Shown here: positions 39,544-54,500 of the stretch, in pieces
Position numbering within the stretch: the first letter of the stretch is position 1
Layout of the letters: each line of letters begins with the position of its first letter
Assembly: GCA_016716405.1 (NCBI GenBank)
Contig: JADJWK010000003.1
Span: 496,001 to 560,000 of the forward strand
Reading direction: 5' to 3'
From: Candidatus Melainabacteria bacterium
GTDB taxonomy: Bacteria; Cyanobacteriota; Vampirovibrionia; Obscuribacterales; Obscuribacteraceae
DNA: 64,000 nucleotides
Position numbers and translations under genes: made by a program
Notes under the pieces: model-generated
Seen by the model: the letters and a program-made list of their open reading frames with translations, nothing else
What the model was told of the DNA's origin: nothing
Databases searched by the model: none

Positions 39544-42500
39544 ATGGCTGACCGCAGCGAGCCCGATCCTCCAGTCGAGAAGCAGGATCCCCATCGCGAT
39601 CTACCGGAGTCCGCTTCGGAGAACGCCGCAAGAGATGCGGATGTATCCGAGCGCGGCAATGGTAACGGCAACGGAAAAGAGGATGACAGCGCCGATTCTT
39701 CTCCGCTCAAGACTCTCGATCTGAAGCAGGGCAATATGGAGTCTCCGGAGGTGGATGCGCTCCAGGATCTCATAGCCAGGGCTCGAGAAAAGGATGGGGA
39801 AAGTCCGCAGGCTTCGGGCCGGCCTCCCCAGAGCCGCTCCGGTCATGACAGCGAGATAGGCGAGTTCCAGGGCTCCCGTATCGAGCGATCCCCTTTCGGA
39901 CCCTATACCAGAGACTATGGCGAGAGCGGCTCCAGAATCCAGTTCGAAGATGCACAGCTGGCGCCCCGCATCGATGGCAGAGCCGTAGCGGGAATCACCT
40001 ATCATCCCGGCAAGCCTGCCAGTGTGCGTTTCGCCGACGGCACGAGCAGCCAGGTGGAAGGCGAGCTCTACAGTATCAACGATTCCCAGGGCAATCGTCT
40101 TGCGGTGATGAGCGATGCAAGCAAGGTGATCACTGCCGGAGATGGCAGCACCGAGACTATTTTCGCTGAAGACGACGCCCAGGGGAGAGTTTCCTCCTCC
40201 TTGAAGGACGGAGTGACCCAGACTAGATTCAAAGACGACACCCTCAAAGTCGAATTCGAGCCGGCCAGGCAACAGGACGGGCTCAGGGAGCTGACCACCA
40301 GGGCTGACGGATCGTTTACGGCTACCTACCGGAAAGACGGGGGTACCCTGACCATCGATTCGAGAGAGGGCAGCCGCACAGAGACGACCCGGCGTGACGA
40401 CGGCACTTTCGAGAGCCGGCGTTTCGATCTCGAGTCGGGTCGTATCGAATTGACCGGCAAAGATCAGCGCGGAGTCTACAATTCGGGGTTCCAACTGGAC
40501 GAGGGCACTGCCCAGAGGACCTATGAAGACGGTACGGTGGTGACCAGCTTCAGCGGTGCCGGAAGAGCTCCTCTGGGCGCCGACAGCATCGTTCAGAAAC
40601 CCGGCGAGAAGCCGCGATTCTTCAAGGGCGGCAATGAGATACAGGCGGGAGAGGCCGGCGAAAGTGCCGTTCCGGTGGCAGAACTGACGCTCAGGGACGG
40701 AAGCACACGCACCGTGATGAGCGACGGCGCCCTCTCGGACCAGACCATGCCCCGGGGCGAGGAAGAGCATCTCGAGCACCGGGATTATGAAGCCGACGCT
40801 CCCGGTGGTCTCGCCAGCGAAGACATCTACTCTTCTCAGAATGGCGGTCAGAGGATCGAGCGTCGTTTCGACGGCACCGACGGAAAGACCTACGAGACCG
40901 AAGAAGTGGACGGCGACGGCCGGCGTCTTTCCATAACCCGGGACGGACGGGACGAAAAGGGGCGGTTCGTTGAGCGAGCCGATTCCACCAACGGTCTTAC
41001 CGAGCGCCGCTGGGAAGACGGCAGCTTTGCGGTCACTGATACATCGGGAAATGTGGTGAGCCGCGGTCGCAGCGAGAGTTTCGAGAACGGTGCCGAGAAA
41101 GGCCGGGTCGATATCGACGAGAAAACCGGTCAGGTAGTGGGCATCCACTTCGACGAAGGTCCTCGCAAGGGTCAGGAAGTTCGCATCGCCCGCGGTGCGG
41201 ATGGGTCGGTCTCGGCGGTGTCTGTGAGCGGTCCCGAGGGGAGCGCCAGTATCAAGAAGGAAGGCGACGGCTGGGTTCCTCCCGATGCGAAGATTCCGGG
41301 ACTGGAGCTGCAGGTCGAAGACGGCCTGATAAAAGGCAAGTTTGTTTTCAACGAGAAAGGCGACATCATTTACGGCGTCGGCGACAAGAGCACCCAGGTA
41401 CTGAAAGCCGGAGGCGCCCGGGAAGTCTACGATTTCAATGAATACTCCCGCAAAGAGATCGTCGACGGTGTCGAGAAGACGACTTACTGGGACGGATACA
41501 AGTGGCGTGAAGCCGATCAGGTGAGCAAAGACGGCGGCAAGACCACGGTGACCTTCAAGCCTGATGGCAGCGATGGTCCCACCTCCATGACCAGGGATCA
41601 TGAGAGCAATTCTTTTACAGTGGACCTGGCCGGCGGCACCAGATTCGAGGCGCACTGGAACGAGCAGCGTATGGTCCGGCAACAGGGCGAGAATCGCACC
41701 GAGATTTTCAACACCGGTCAGGTCGATGAGTCAGGCAAGCCACTCTGGCGGGAAGGAGAGAAGATCGACCGGGGCGACGGCGCTTTCGACGTTCGTTTCA
41801 AACCTCTCTCCGCCGCCGAGCAGAAAGGCCAGGTGGACGGAGCCACACCATATGCCGTCACTATCGATGGGAAGTCGGGCAAAGTCTATTCGCGTTTCAT
41901 GAACGGCACCACCGTAGCCGGTGACGGCCGCGGCCATGTCGACGGTGTCACATATGCAAACGGCAAGTCCTACCAGTTCGAGCGCAGCGCGGATGGACGA
42001 CTCCAGCGCGTGGTTGACGCAGACGGCAAGATTTACGAGCGCACCGGCGATGATCGCTATACGGTCTTCGAAGGCGGCAGGAAGACTGGTGAGGTCGATG
42101 CCAGCTTCACTATCGGAGCCAATGGCAGCTTCAAGATGCTGGAGTCCGACGGCGATGCGGTGGTGACCGAGCCGAACGGCAGGACGACCACATACGGCGA
42201 AGGCACCATAACGAGTATCACCGACAGCAAAGGTCAGGTCTGGCGACCGGACAAGACTTCCGACTCTGCTCCCGGCCCGCAAAACCTGAGCTCTTCGGTG
42301 TGGCGGGTCATGGGTGACGACCGGTCTCTGACCGGCGAGGCTGTTTTCCGCCCGGACGGCACCATGGCGGTGAAGACCGAGGAGGGTCTCTTCTCGCGCA
42401 ATCCGGATCGCTCCACATCTCGTTTCAACGAACGAAATGTCGAGGTGGAGCGAGTCTATGACAATGGTGCTTTCATCAAGCGCAACGATGACGGGCTCTT

Positions 42501-45500
42501 GACCCAGACCGGCAGCAAGCAGGGCGATGTCCGTGATTTCAAATACGAGGCCGGACCCGATGGAGTCATGCGGGTGAGCGAGGTGGCCATTACCCGAGCG
42601 GGGCAGAGCCGGAGCGAAGTAGTGGAGCGTCTTCAAGAAGGAGTCCTGCGCGAGGTGGCGGCGGGAGCCGACGGCAAACCAGGCAAGCTTGTCTCCTACG
42701 ATCCGAGAAACGGCGCTCGCAACTCCCTGGAGCAGGATGGCAGCACCATCGACTACAGCGATCTGCACGGAAGCAGGCAGACTCTCGATCGCCAGGGCAA
42801 TGTCCAGCAAGGCGAGCTCGCCAATCCCAGAGACGACTCGAGAATGATCTTCGCCGATGGCCGGCTCCAGTCCATGGTGAGCGCCGACGGCAAGACGAAG
42901 AGAACTTTCCGTTATGACGAGGAGAACAAAGACGTCCCTGTCGAGATTCTCGAATCCGTCGACGGTGAATCCGAGCCGCGTAGCCTGGGTACTCTCAAGG
43001 GACTTGATCGTGGCGGCAATGCCGTTTACGAGAATCCGGAGAGCGGCGCCGTCACGGTCTATGACCGGGGCATCCACAGCCTCGCTTTCGCCCGCCGCAC
43101 CGCTGAAGGCGTTTCCGGCTGGCAGGTGGATTATCCCGGTGGTCGTACCGAGATCACCGGCCTCTCGAGAAGCGATGTCCGTATGGTTCTTCAGGATGGC
43201 CGAATAGAGAAGACCGTGGACAGCCAGGGCCGTGTCCGCGATTTCATCCGGGAGAATGGCAAGCTCATCAGAGTGGACCTCACCACCCCCGGTGATCCAC
43301 CGGTCACCACTGTAAGCGAGAGAGCCGATGCCGGAAAGGAGAATCGCCTGGTCGATGCCGATGGCAAGATCGTTGAATACGACCCGATCACCGGCGCCAG
43401 GAAAGCAGTCGAGGTCGATGAGGGCGGCGCGCCTTCCGGAAGCGCCGAGACCTCTCTTGCCGGGATCGTCACCAGGCGCGATGGAGCCGGCACCGTCACC
43501 GGTATCGAGCGTCCGGACGGCTCGGTGGATCGGTTCGAGAACGGCAAGCTGGTGGGAAGAGAGTTCGAGAACGGCTCCCGGCTGGGCTTCGACCCGGAGA
43601 CCGGTGAGCTGGTCTCTTCCCGGGATGTTTATGGCAACGAGCGCCGCTTCGAGTATACGGGCTCGGGGGATAGCCGGCGTTTGAGCGAGGTCTGGCTCAA
43701 GGGACCGGGGGACAGCGAGGCGAAGCTCACCGAGTCCCTGGACGGGGGCATTCTCAGGGTTCATGCAAACGACAAGCCCGAAGGCGAGCCGGTTGTATAC
43801 GATATGGCCACCGGTACCAGGCGTCAGGTGCATGGATTCAAAGAAGGCCGTCCAGAGAGTTTTACCGATACTTTTCTGGACGGCAGCACGGTGGATGTCG
43901 GTCCCGGCGGCGAGTTCAGGAGGTCCAACAAGTACGAGGAGACCCGGGAGGGGTCCCAATCCGCAAGAGCCGAGTCAAATGATTTCGAGCCGGGCCGCTT
44001 CGCCCGCGATACCATAGCAGCCCAGCCTCAGCCCGAAGGCGAGCTGCTTCCGGATGGCTCCGCCAGACTGACATACCGCTATGCAGACGGAACTTCACGA
44101 GTGGAGACCTATGACCCGGTCGGTAAGAGCCTGACTGTCACCATGCTTGACAGGGACGGTAAGGAGTCAGGCGAATCGCTTGTAACCAAAAACCCTTCGA
44201 GCAGCCATTTCGAACCGTCTCGATTCATGGAGACAGCCAGGCAGAGGCAGCCCCTGCCCGATCGCTGGCAAAACCCCGACGGCACCGCCACCAGACGTTA
44301 TCAATTCGCCGACGGCAGCTCCCGACTCGATACTCTCGATCCGCGTACCGGAGCCCTCTCAGTTCGGAGATTGGACAGCGACGGCAAAGAGATCGGGGAG
44401 GCGACAACAGGCAAGACTCTCGACAAAGCCGCCATGGACGAATTTCTCCTGGGACCGTCGTCGCTTGCCGGAGAGCCGTTCGGCAGGATCAATGCCGACG
44501 GCACCGCCACTATATTCAACCGCTTCGAGTCCGGATTGACCCGGGTGATCACGGTCGAACCCGAATCGGGCAATGTCACCACAGCCTTTTTCAATGCCGA
44601 TGGTGCTCCGGTTGGTGAGCCACAGGTCAAGAACGAGCCTGATTTGATCTCGACCTATTTGGCCTCGGCAGGAGGCAATCCGGCGCAGGCAGTGAAAGCC
44701 ACCAGTCCTGCCGATCTCACAATCGAAGTAAGGCGTGAATTTCCCGACAACACCTTCAGGGTCGAGCGTCTCAACAATATGACCGGCAAGGTGTCCGTAC
44801 AGGACTTCGACAGTGACGGCACACCCCGGGGAGAAGCCAGGGAGCATCAGGGCTCTCAGGAAGAGAGACGCCGGATAGAGAACGACTACCTGCGACTAAA
44901 TGTCGCCAACCGCCAGTCGAGAGTTCTGGCGGACGGCACCATGCAGGAGATGGTCAAGCATAACGACGGCGGTATCGAAGTTCAGACCCTCGACACCGTA
45001 TCCAATACCGTGCTGGTGGAGAGCTTCGACGGCGACGGCAAGCCTGCCGGTGGCAGCCGTAGCTACAGTCTCGACGCCGGCACCATGGAGCGCCGGGCAA
45101 ACGATATCAGGAGCCGTCACGAGAATTACGAAGGGCGCATCTATCCGGACGGCTCGGCGGAAAAGCGCTGGGTCTACCCCGACGGTAGCAGCCGTATCGA
45201 TCGATTCGATTCAGAGAAAGCCAGTATAGTCTCCACATCATATGACAGTGCCGGCAAGCCGGCGGGTGAGCCGGTGGTGCTCGGGGGGCAGGCGGTGTCC
45301 GGCGCTTTCATGGCTTCGGTGCGGGCGCACCTGCCTGTTCCGGAAGGGACCGTCTATCCTGACGGTCGCATGGAGCTACTCTCCACCTATGCCGACGGAC
45401 GCCGGCTTCAATCGGTCCTGGATCCCGCGACAGGCAAACTCACGGTCAGCCTGTTGAATTCCAAGGGTCAGCCCCTGGGCGAGCCGGTGGTGAGCGAGCC

Positions 45501-48500
45501 CGGTGCCGCTCAGATTCTCGCTTTTTCAGACCATGTGAGAGCCAAGCAACCACCGGTGGAAGGCAAAGTCTACCCGGACGGCCGGGTGGAGCAGACCAGA
45601 CGATATGCTGATGGCAGAGCGCGTCTGGATTCTTTCGACCCCGCCACCGGTGTCATGCAGAGCCGCCTTGTCGATGCAGAAGGCGCCGAGCTGGTGCCTT
45701 CGATGGAGCACCGGTCCCCGGAGCAGAAAGGCAGACCCACTGAGACCCAGCTCGCCCGGGTGGAAGATCTGGTCAAAGAGATTGTCGATGGCGGCGGAGA
45801 GATCAGTCCCTCGTGTCACGAACATCTCGAGTCTCTGCTCGAGGACGCCGGCAATGAAGGTTGCCGGGACTCGGTGGAGGCCGCGCTTCAAGACCGGCTG
45901 GCGGCTTCCTCTTCCTATCGCCTTCATATCAGCGATCCCGATGATTACAGCAATTTCGCCAGCACCGGCGGTATGACCGAGAATCTTGCCAACGGCAACT
46001 TCGACTTCGCTGTCACCAGAAGCAGGTTAGCCTCGGAGGCGGACATAGCTGCAGAATCGACTCCGGCGGCGGCAGGCGATGCCATAAGCCTGACTTCCAG
46101 AAGGCCTTCAGGACAGCCCGGAGCCGGACAGTACGACCAGGCCAGAGACACTCTCAATGAGATCGGCCGGGTAAAGGCCGACGATCCCGAAGCCGGAGCC
46201 AAAATCAATACGGCGTTCGATAAGCTCGCCGAATCGGCTGCCCAGGGTAATCCTTATGCCCGGGAAGCTCTGCTTTCGATTCTGAGCAGCAGCGCCGAGC
46301 AAAGCGATGTCTACCGGCGCTCCCTGAAGATCAAGGCGGCCATGAATCTGGACTCGTCAGTGGGGCCTTCGGGCAAGCTCTCGGACGACGAAGCCCGGGC
46401 TCTCGGGGACGCTATTCTAGATGCCCGCCGTGCCGGTGACACCACCCAGGAGGCTCTCTATTCGAAGATAGTCGATCGTGCTTTCACCGGAGACGGGCAC
46501 GAGCAGGCCGAGGCGCTTCTCACCAGGCTCTCCGAGCATGACGGCAGTATAGAAGATCGCGAAGACGGCCAAGCCGTTCTCGGCCCTGATGGCGAGTTGC
46601 GCGAGCTGAGGCTCGACAACGGCACCAGGCAGTTTTTCGAAAATGGCTTGCTGAGGCGGTCAGTGGACGGAGACAACCGGACCGCTCTCTATGAGGATGG
46701 CGGCAGGCTCGAGACCGAGCGTCTGCCCGACGGCGAGGTCAGACGCCATTCTCCGGACGGCACCGTCAGTCATTATGACCATCTCGGCAACCTCACCAGG
46801 GTCGATACCGCCAATCACCAGACACGAACTTTCGAGTGGAGCACCGCTGCCGATGGCAGCCTCTTCGTTTCGCGAATTGCCGAGTCGGGCGGCACCGAAT
46901 GGACGTCCGCCGACGGCAGGACCTACAGACAGTCCCAGAGCGATAATGCCGTCAGCGGAAGATTTTTCGCCGAAGCCAGCGGCCGTTACGGCTTCGATAT
47001 CGATAAATCCGACGGCAGCACAGTCAGGGTGATGCGCGATCTCGACAACAGCAGTGTTGTAATGGCTCGGGGCAGCACTGCCGGTAGTTCCTGGCAGGAA
47101 AACTTGCGAATCGGAGCGGACGGCTCTCGCATCGCCAGGGACAGTCAGGGACGCTTGCTCGAGACTGCCGATGCGGTCGGGCACCGAATGGAGTTCAAGC
47201 GAGACGACAATGGGGTTATAAACGAGATCAGGGAAACCGACGGCTCGGTCTGGAAGTCGGAAGACGGCGTTCATTTCGTCCAGGAGACAGATCAAGGCAA
47301 GGTTACCCGAGAGCTCACGGTGGACGAGAAAGACGGCTCGATAACCACGATCGATCGCGATGAATCGGGAGCGATCGCCAGAACCACTACCCGGTCTCCG
47401 GACGGCTCGACACTGGTGCGAGACGGGGAGAATCGTCCGGTTCTCATACAGGATCGATATCGCCATCGCACCGAGATCGCCTATGACGGCGACGGCAAGA
47501 TGACAGTCACCAGGCATGGCGAGAAGGGCGTGTCGGTTTTCCAGAACAGCGCGGACATGAAAGTGTCTCTCGATGACAGAGGCAACCTCACCGTCGAAGA
47601 GAAAGACAGAACGACAGTTTATCAGGCAGACGGCTGGCAGAAAGTAAGCAAGGATGGCGAGGTCCACTATCGTGCCGAGCTCCCCAATGGTGCCACCGTC
47701 GAAAGAAATGAGAGCCTTCTTGTCACCAGCATCGCCCTGGCTAACGGCGAGACAAGGAGTTTCACCTACGACAGCGCCGGGGAGATGACCTCTTATACCG
47801 AGCCCGGCGGCAAGGTCTGGACCAGATCCCAGGACAGACCGGGCGTTTATTTGAGCGATAAAGGCGAAGAAAGAGAGTTCGCCGGTCAGGCTCTCGAGAC
47901 CGGGATCTATCGTGAGAAGCTCGCCGACGGCAGCAATCTGATCTATAAGACCGACGGCTCCAGTATAGCCGCCACGGATGCCGGCCGGATAACCGGGGTG
48001 GTGGAGCCCGACAGGCTTTACAGCCAAAAAGTCGAAAGTGGCGTCGCCACCCTGACGGCGGCTCTGGCGCGCACACCGGCTGATGCCGGGACCGTCAGGG
48101 AAGTCCTCGAGGGGCTTTCCAACGCCGAGCGTCGGGCGGTTAAAGAAGCCTTCGCCAGAGACGGCAAGAATCTGGAGACCGAGCTCCGAAAATTCATCAA
48201 GGAGCCGGATCTGACCGCCTCTCTGGAGGCACTCGACCGCGATCATCCGATTCGGTCGGTCCATACTTTCATTGCCGATGAGAAAGGCGATCTGGTCGAA
48301 GTGCACAGTATCACTCCTGATGGTGTCGAGGCATACAGCCGGGTCACGGCCGGGGAGCCCATGTCCGAATGGAAAGGACCGGACGGCAAAGTCTCTTCCA
48401 TGAGCCTCCAGGTCCTTCCGGACGGATCGCTTCTGAGAGAGAGTCTGGATCAAGACCGCAAGCGTCATGGTGTTCTTCGCTCCACCAGCGGTGCCGAACG

Positions 48501-51500
48501 GGTCTTAGAAGACGGTGCCGTGGTGTCCACCACCAGAGAAGACGGGGTGAAGATCAGCCGGGAGACCCTGGCGCTTCCCGATGCAGGAGGAGGCTCTCGC
48601 AATATCGAAGTGCAGGCCATCCGCCAGCCTGACGGGCAGACGATCTACCGGGATATCAAGAAGATTCCTCCGGCTGTGGTAGGCAAGAAATTCGCCGACG
48701 GTACCACCATGCTCTTCGACGGCGAGAGGGTTACTCGGATTCTCGACGCCGATGGCAAGGTGAAAGGCGAGTTCCAGTACGAGGTCGATAACCAGGGCAA
48801 ACCGGGCAAGTTGAAGTCCTTCAAGCTCGCCGACGGTGTGACAAGAGAAGTCCCTCGCAGCCACGATGGTCAGGTCCGTTTCAGTATGGACGAGACCGGC
48901 AAATCGGTGGTGGCGCGGGTGGAGCTCACCGATATGTACAACCGCGACCGGGGCGACCTCATCCAGTATGGTCTCGACGGCACCAAGACCCTTCTCGACG
49001 GCAGCATGGGCAGACGTGTCTACGATCCGGGTGGGCGGCTCATCGAGTCTTATAACGGCAAACAAAAAACCGGCTACCATTTCTCTTACGACTCGAGAGG
49101 CAATCTCAAGACTATCCAGAGAGAGGGCGGCGAGGTCTGGACCAGAACCCGGACCGGCAGTGATACCTGGAAAAACAGCAAGGGCGAGATCTGGAAAGGG
49201 AAGGTCAGCCTCAATGAGACCACGGGTGTCTATGAAGAATCATCCGCCGATATCATGGGCACCCACCGTCGATTCAGCCCGAACCGGGACGAGCAGGTGG
49301 TCAAAGGCGCCGACGTGGCAGGCGATGTCGATGCCATAGAGCGAGCCTGCAACGGCGGTTTGCTCGGGATAGGCACCGACACGGATACCATCGAGAATGT
49401 CCTGCAAGACAAGAGCAAGCTCGCCCGGGAAGTGATGAACAGGCTCTATCAGGAAAGACACGGGCACAAGCACGGCAAGAACTGGGATCTCTATCGCGAA
49501 TTCGAAGATGAGCTCTCCGGCTCCACTCTAACCAGGTTCCGGGGCATGCTCCGGGCGGATAATATCAACGATGACTATGTCGGCAGGTTGAGCACCGACC
49601 TGGTGGAGATCACCGAGACCCGCTTCCTGGGGATGGGCGCCCGGCAGAAGGAAGTGATCGAGCAGGAGATCAGAGACACCCTTCGAGACAGGACCAGAGC
49701 CGAGATCGTCGAGCTCGATCGCGAGTTCACAGAAAGCCAGAGCGTCCTCAATCCCGAATCGCCTTTCCGAAATCTCGAGGATGCGGTGGTCAATAACGAC
49801 AACCTCACCGAAAAGACCCGGGCTTTCAACCGTATCTATATGAAAGGCGTGGAGAACCGGACCGATCAGGACTTCCTGAGGATGGCCCAGGTCGCCATCG
49901 ATGCAGGGGATCTCCAGATGTTCCAGGAGACCTGGTCCCGGGCTCCGGAATCGGCCCGGGAGCTCTTCCGGGGAGAGGTCATCGGCGGCACCGGCGAGCG
50001 GGAAGGGGACCGCAAGATAAGAGAGGCTTTCGGCTCGATCTGGAGCAGCACCAATTTGATGCTGGCCCGGGATGCTCTGGAGTATGGCGAGCGCAGCCTG
50101 GCCACCGGCGTCCACCAGAACACCAGTATTATCGGGGACAGCGAATCGGAGATCGAGAAAATCGCCACCAATCTCCCGCCGGAGCAGAGAGAGCTCTACA
50201 GGCGGGGAAGAGAGCTGGTGCTCGCCGGCAGGACCGAGGCTGAAAGAAAAGAAGCCGGACCCAGAAGCGCTTCGGAGCAGACTTTATATGATCGTGGCAG
50301 CTACCTCGCTGAAAATCCCGAGAATATGGTGGAGTTCCCTAATCCGGGAACAGCCGCTTTCGAGAGATTCAGCCAGAGCCAGCAGAAAGATTATCTGCGC
50401 GGTCAGGAGCTCAGCCGCAAGCGACCGCCTGTGCCGGAGAGCAATCTTTTCGAGGGAGATGGCCGGGCCCTCTCTTTCTACCGGGAGGCTACAAGAGAAG
50501 CACGTCACGACAAAGAGTCCATCGACTATTACACAGCCCAGGAGCGTAGCGCCGATTTCGACAGCCGGGCGATTCGCTATTATCAGGAAGCCAGCGCCAG
50601 AATGAACGACGCTGCCGGTCAGTCGCTCGATCCTGCCGATCTCTTAACCTGGAGCCGGGAGTCCCAGGTCAACGAGTATCTCAACTGGGATTCCCTGGCG
50701 GTATCGGGAGGCGAGAATCTGCTCGGCAGCCTGAGCAAGCACCGGGGCAATTTCTACGACTCGTCCACCCATGAGGTGATGAGCTCTATAGAAAATATGA
50801 GCATCTCCGACTGGGAGCATCTCAGAAGAGACCGACAGAAATTCCTCGATTCGGGAGAGAGCCTGGATCATGCCATGGCCCGCGCTATCGGACCGGACGG
50901 CGAGATCAGAGGTACCGGCAATTATTATCTCGACACCGTCAGGACCCTGGCTACCTACGCCGACGGCAGCGCCGGGAAAAGCAAACTGGCTCCGCATCAG
51001 CGCGACGAGATGCGCCGGGCTATAGATCTAATTGATAAAAAGCTCGATAGCCAGCCCTTGATCGGAGACCAGGGGGCTATCGAGCAGGGTCGGAGGCTGG
51101 CGGAGTCCGGATTCGATCCGGGAGAAGGCGGATCGAAAGAAGATATAGCTGCATTCAAGCTCTATAACGAGCAGCAGCGATTCGAGAGGGGCCGGGAAGC
51201 ATTCGATTCCGGTCTCAGCATCGCCAGCCTCGGTCCTGCTGAGAAAAGACAGCTCGCTCTCTTCAACGACAATCCCGGTTACGAGCATCCGCCTGCTTCT
51301 CTGCCCGAATCCATGAAAGACGACTGGGAAGCCGGAAGAAAAATCCAGGAGAGACTCGGCGATCTCGAATATTTCAAACAGCGATCTTTCGAGGACTCCC
51401 GCACCAGCGGCAATCGCGATCTGGCAAGCGCCATCGAGGACAACCTGCGCTGGTACGACGACAAAGAGGACAACATCTACAAAGTCATCGAGAACATGAC

Positions 51501-54500
51501 CGACGAAGACCTGCGTGCCTGGCAGGCGGATGTCTCAGGTACCGGCATCAGAAAATCCGTCATGGACAGGCTCGAGCAGCGTCTCTCGGCAGCGGAGCTG
51601 CGCGTGGCCGAAGGGCTCCTCGCTCAAGCAGCCGAAGGCAAGCGTCCGAAGATGGATGTCATCGACAAGCTCAATCGTCACGCGGCACACTGGGACGCAG
51701 ACGAAGCCCAGGTCGTCCGGGACTTGCAGGACGCTTTTCGGGAAGACCCGGGGCTAAGGGATCGAATCAACTCTCCAGGAAGCGAGCAGCAGATCCGGGA
51801 GGCTTTCGAGACTTCTCTACGCTTGCGTGAAGATCAGCGCTATCTCCTGGGAGAGTCCAGGAAGAACGGTACTTTCGATGCCGAGCTGGAGCGCCAGGCG
51901 AAAGATCTGGCAGTATCGCCCGAGGTGCTGCGCCAGGCGCTCTTCCTTCCCGAGAGCTATAAGAACAAACTGAGCGCCGCCCAGAAAGACTCGCCGGAAT
52001 CATACGAGAAGACCCTCTGCGAGCTGTCGTCTCAGGAGCGCAGCCTGTCCACCGCGCTCCGCGAGCGGGCCAGAGAGGCGGTGGACGAGTATGACTACAA
52101 TCGTTATATCAAGCCACTTCTCGAGACCGGACGGCTTGAGCTGGGAAGGGTCCAGGAGCTCAGCCAGGGAGTTTTCGATTTCGATCAGGTAGGCTCTTAC
52201 GAGGACAGCGCCAGGGCAGGGGCTGCGATGACGCCAGCGGAGCGCGAGTTGTACGCAGCCTCCGGCAAGCTCGACCGGGCCCTTTTCAGGCTTGCTCCTT
52301 CTGAAAGAGTGATTGCTCGCAATGCCTTCATGCAGGGCGAGATGCGTCCCGAGGACAAGCTTCGTGGTTATATGGTCGGTCTCGGCACCGCCGAGCAGGA
52401 GATCAAAGATGTCCTCCATGGACTCAGGAACAGGGACACTGTTCTTGCGTCCATGCAAAAGGACAGCCGCTTTGCCGGTCAGGAGATCACCGAAGCCATG
52501 GTGACGAGCGAGATAAACTCGCGCATGGAAGAAGTAAAGCTGGCCTACTCACGAAAGTACGGCGCCAATCTCAATCTCGATTTCAACGCCGAGATGAGCG
52601 GTCAGGATCTCAGGGACAGCCTCCGGGGCATCAGGCATGAGGCAGAAACTGCCAGGGAGGCGGCTTTCATGTCCGACCGCGAGGTCAATCAGGTCTATGG
52701 GCTGGGCACGTATCTTACCGATGCCCTGGGCTGGGACGGCACCACCCAGACCATGCGCGACTATCATGAGCGCATGCACGGGCGTCTTGTCGAAGCCGCC
52801 ATGAACCCCGACCGGCCATTCACCGTGGAGGAAGCCCGGGATATAGCCAGCCTGCGCTTCGGAGCCGCCGATGCCTCTATCGATTCGCAGAACAAGCTGG
52901 TTGACACCGCTGTCGATGCCGCCATAACGGTAGCCGCTCTACTTGCCGCGGTGCCTTCCGGGGGCGGGTCCATGGTAGCCTGGGGCGCCAATATCCTCAG
53001 CAAGGTTCCTGCCGGCGCCCGAGTCGTTGCTGCCACCACCCGGGCTGCCGAGCTGGTGAGATTGTCCAGCGCCGCCACCAGGGTCACCTATGGGCTGTCC
53101 AAGGTCCCCATGGGCACCAATATCGCCTGGGGTCTGGCCGGAGGCACCGCCAAGGTCACTGCCAAGCATCTCATCGTCGCTGATCATGACATGCTCTCAG
53201 AGGGTGTGCGCGACTTCGCCGATGGTGCCCTGAACGCGTTTTTCGTCTCGGATGTGGGACGATTCTCTAAAGACGTCTCCCGCCGGGCAGCCGGTGAGAT
53301 TCTCGAATCAGTGGGCCGCAAGAGGGCAGGCGAGCTGGTGGAAGCCGGCGAGCGCGGGCTGGTGGATGCGGCTCTACGCAGCGCCGGGGGCAGTTTCCTC
53401 AAAGAAGGTGGAGAGAAGACCCTGCAGAGGCAGCTCACTAAATTCGCCGATGACGCCATCAAGAATCAGGACCCGGCAACCGTGTCGAAGATGCTCCGGC
53501 ACCTGGCCTCGGATATGATCCGGGACGATATCCCGAGAGAGGCGCGAGAAGCTCTGGTGCGAGGTCTGACCCGGCAACTGGATCAGGCACTGGAGCAGGC
53601 GGTCAGGCAGGAGATTGCGCAGCTTGCAAGAGCCCCCATGCGCCAACTGCTTACCGAGGTCGCCTGGAACTCCAGGCAGGGCTTACTCGGCGGTAGCGCC
53701 GGCTCGCTTGCCCGCCTCGACGCTGACCAGGGGCTGGAAGCCAATCTCCAGACCATCGCCATGGGCGGCTTGATGGGCATGAGCATGGCTGGCTCCTTCA
53801 CCGTCGCCCTCAAGGGAGTCACCTCTCTCAAAGACCTCGCTTTCAGACCCGGGGATGCTGGATCTTATTCGGCTCCTGCACGCAGTTCGGGGATCAGGGA
53901 AAGTCTGGTGTCGGATCCCGGAAGCGTGCCCCCGGGTCTCACTCAAGACCCGTTTGCAGGCCGCATGCAGCGAGAATTCGGCGAATCCACGGCGGTCATC
54001 GGATTGAGAGTGGAGGCGGCTTCCGCCTCGGCCTCCATGACCGGTCTCGCCTCTTCCATCGAGAATCTTCCGGCAACGGACCTGGTGGTTGATTTCCCGG
54101 CCAATCTCGAGACCGATCTGAGATCCTATATCCACGGCGAAAGCGACGCCGCGACATTCGAGAAAGCGACCGGCACCGCCCCCGGTGATCCAATGCGCAA
54201 GGTCATCGATGCTGTGCGCGAGAAGAATCGTCTGGCGAAGAGGGTCGGTAAGCCCGAGATGGAGCTTCATGCCGCCGGTAACGATGCCCCCTCCTACACA
54301 GGTCAGACGACTCCGCCGGATGATCTGGGCAGGCGGGCTGGCAGCAGGCTCGCGGCTCTCGAAAAGCAGGACCCGAATTACAGGGCCCTTCTGGTGGCCG
54401 AAACCGACGCCCAGAGAGCCGCGGTGGAGAGCCTTGCCGGAGCGGTCTCCAGTCCGGAGTCGCAGCTCTCGGCCCAGGATCTGATGGGCGGTTATTTCAA

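Noticed and set aside
39601..43959. Long antisense frames (693 and 742 codons) under the giant gene
   Set aside because: Complement of a GC-rich repeat gene; no ribosome sites, no recognisable domains, and the sense strand is clearly coding.
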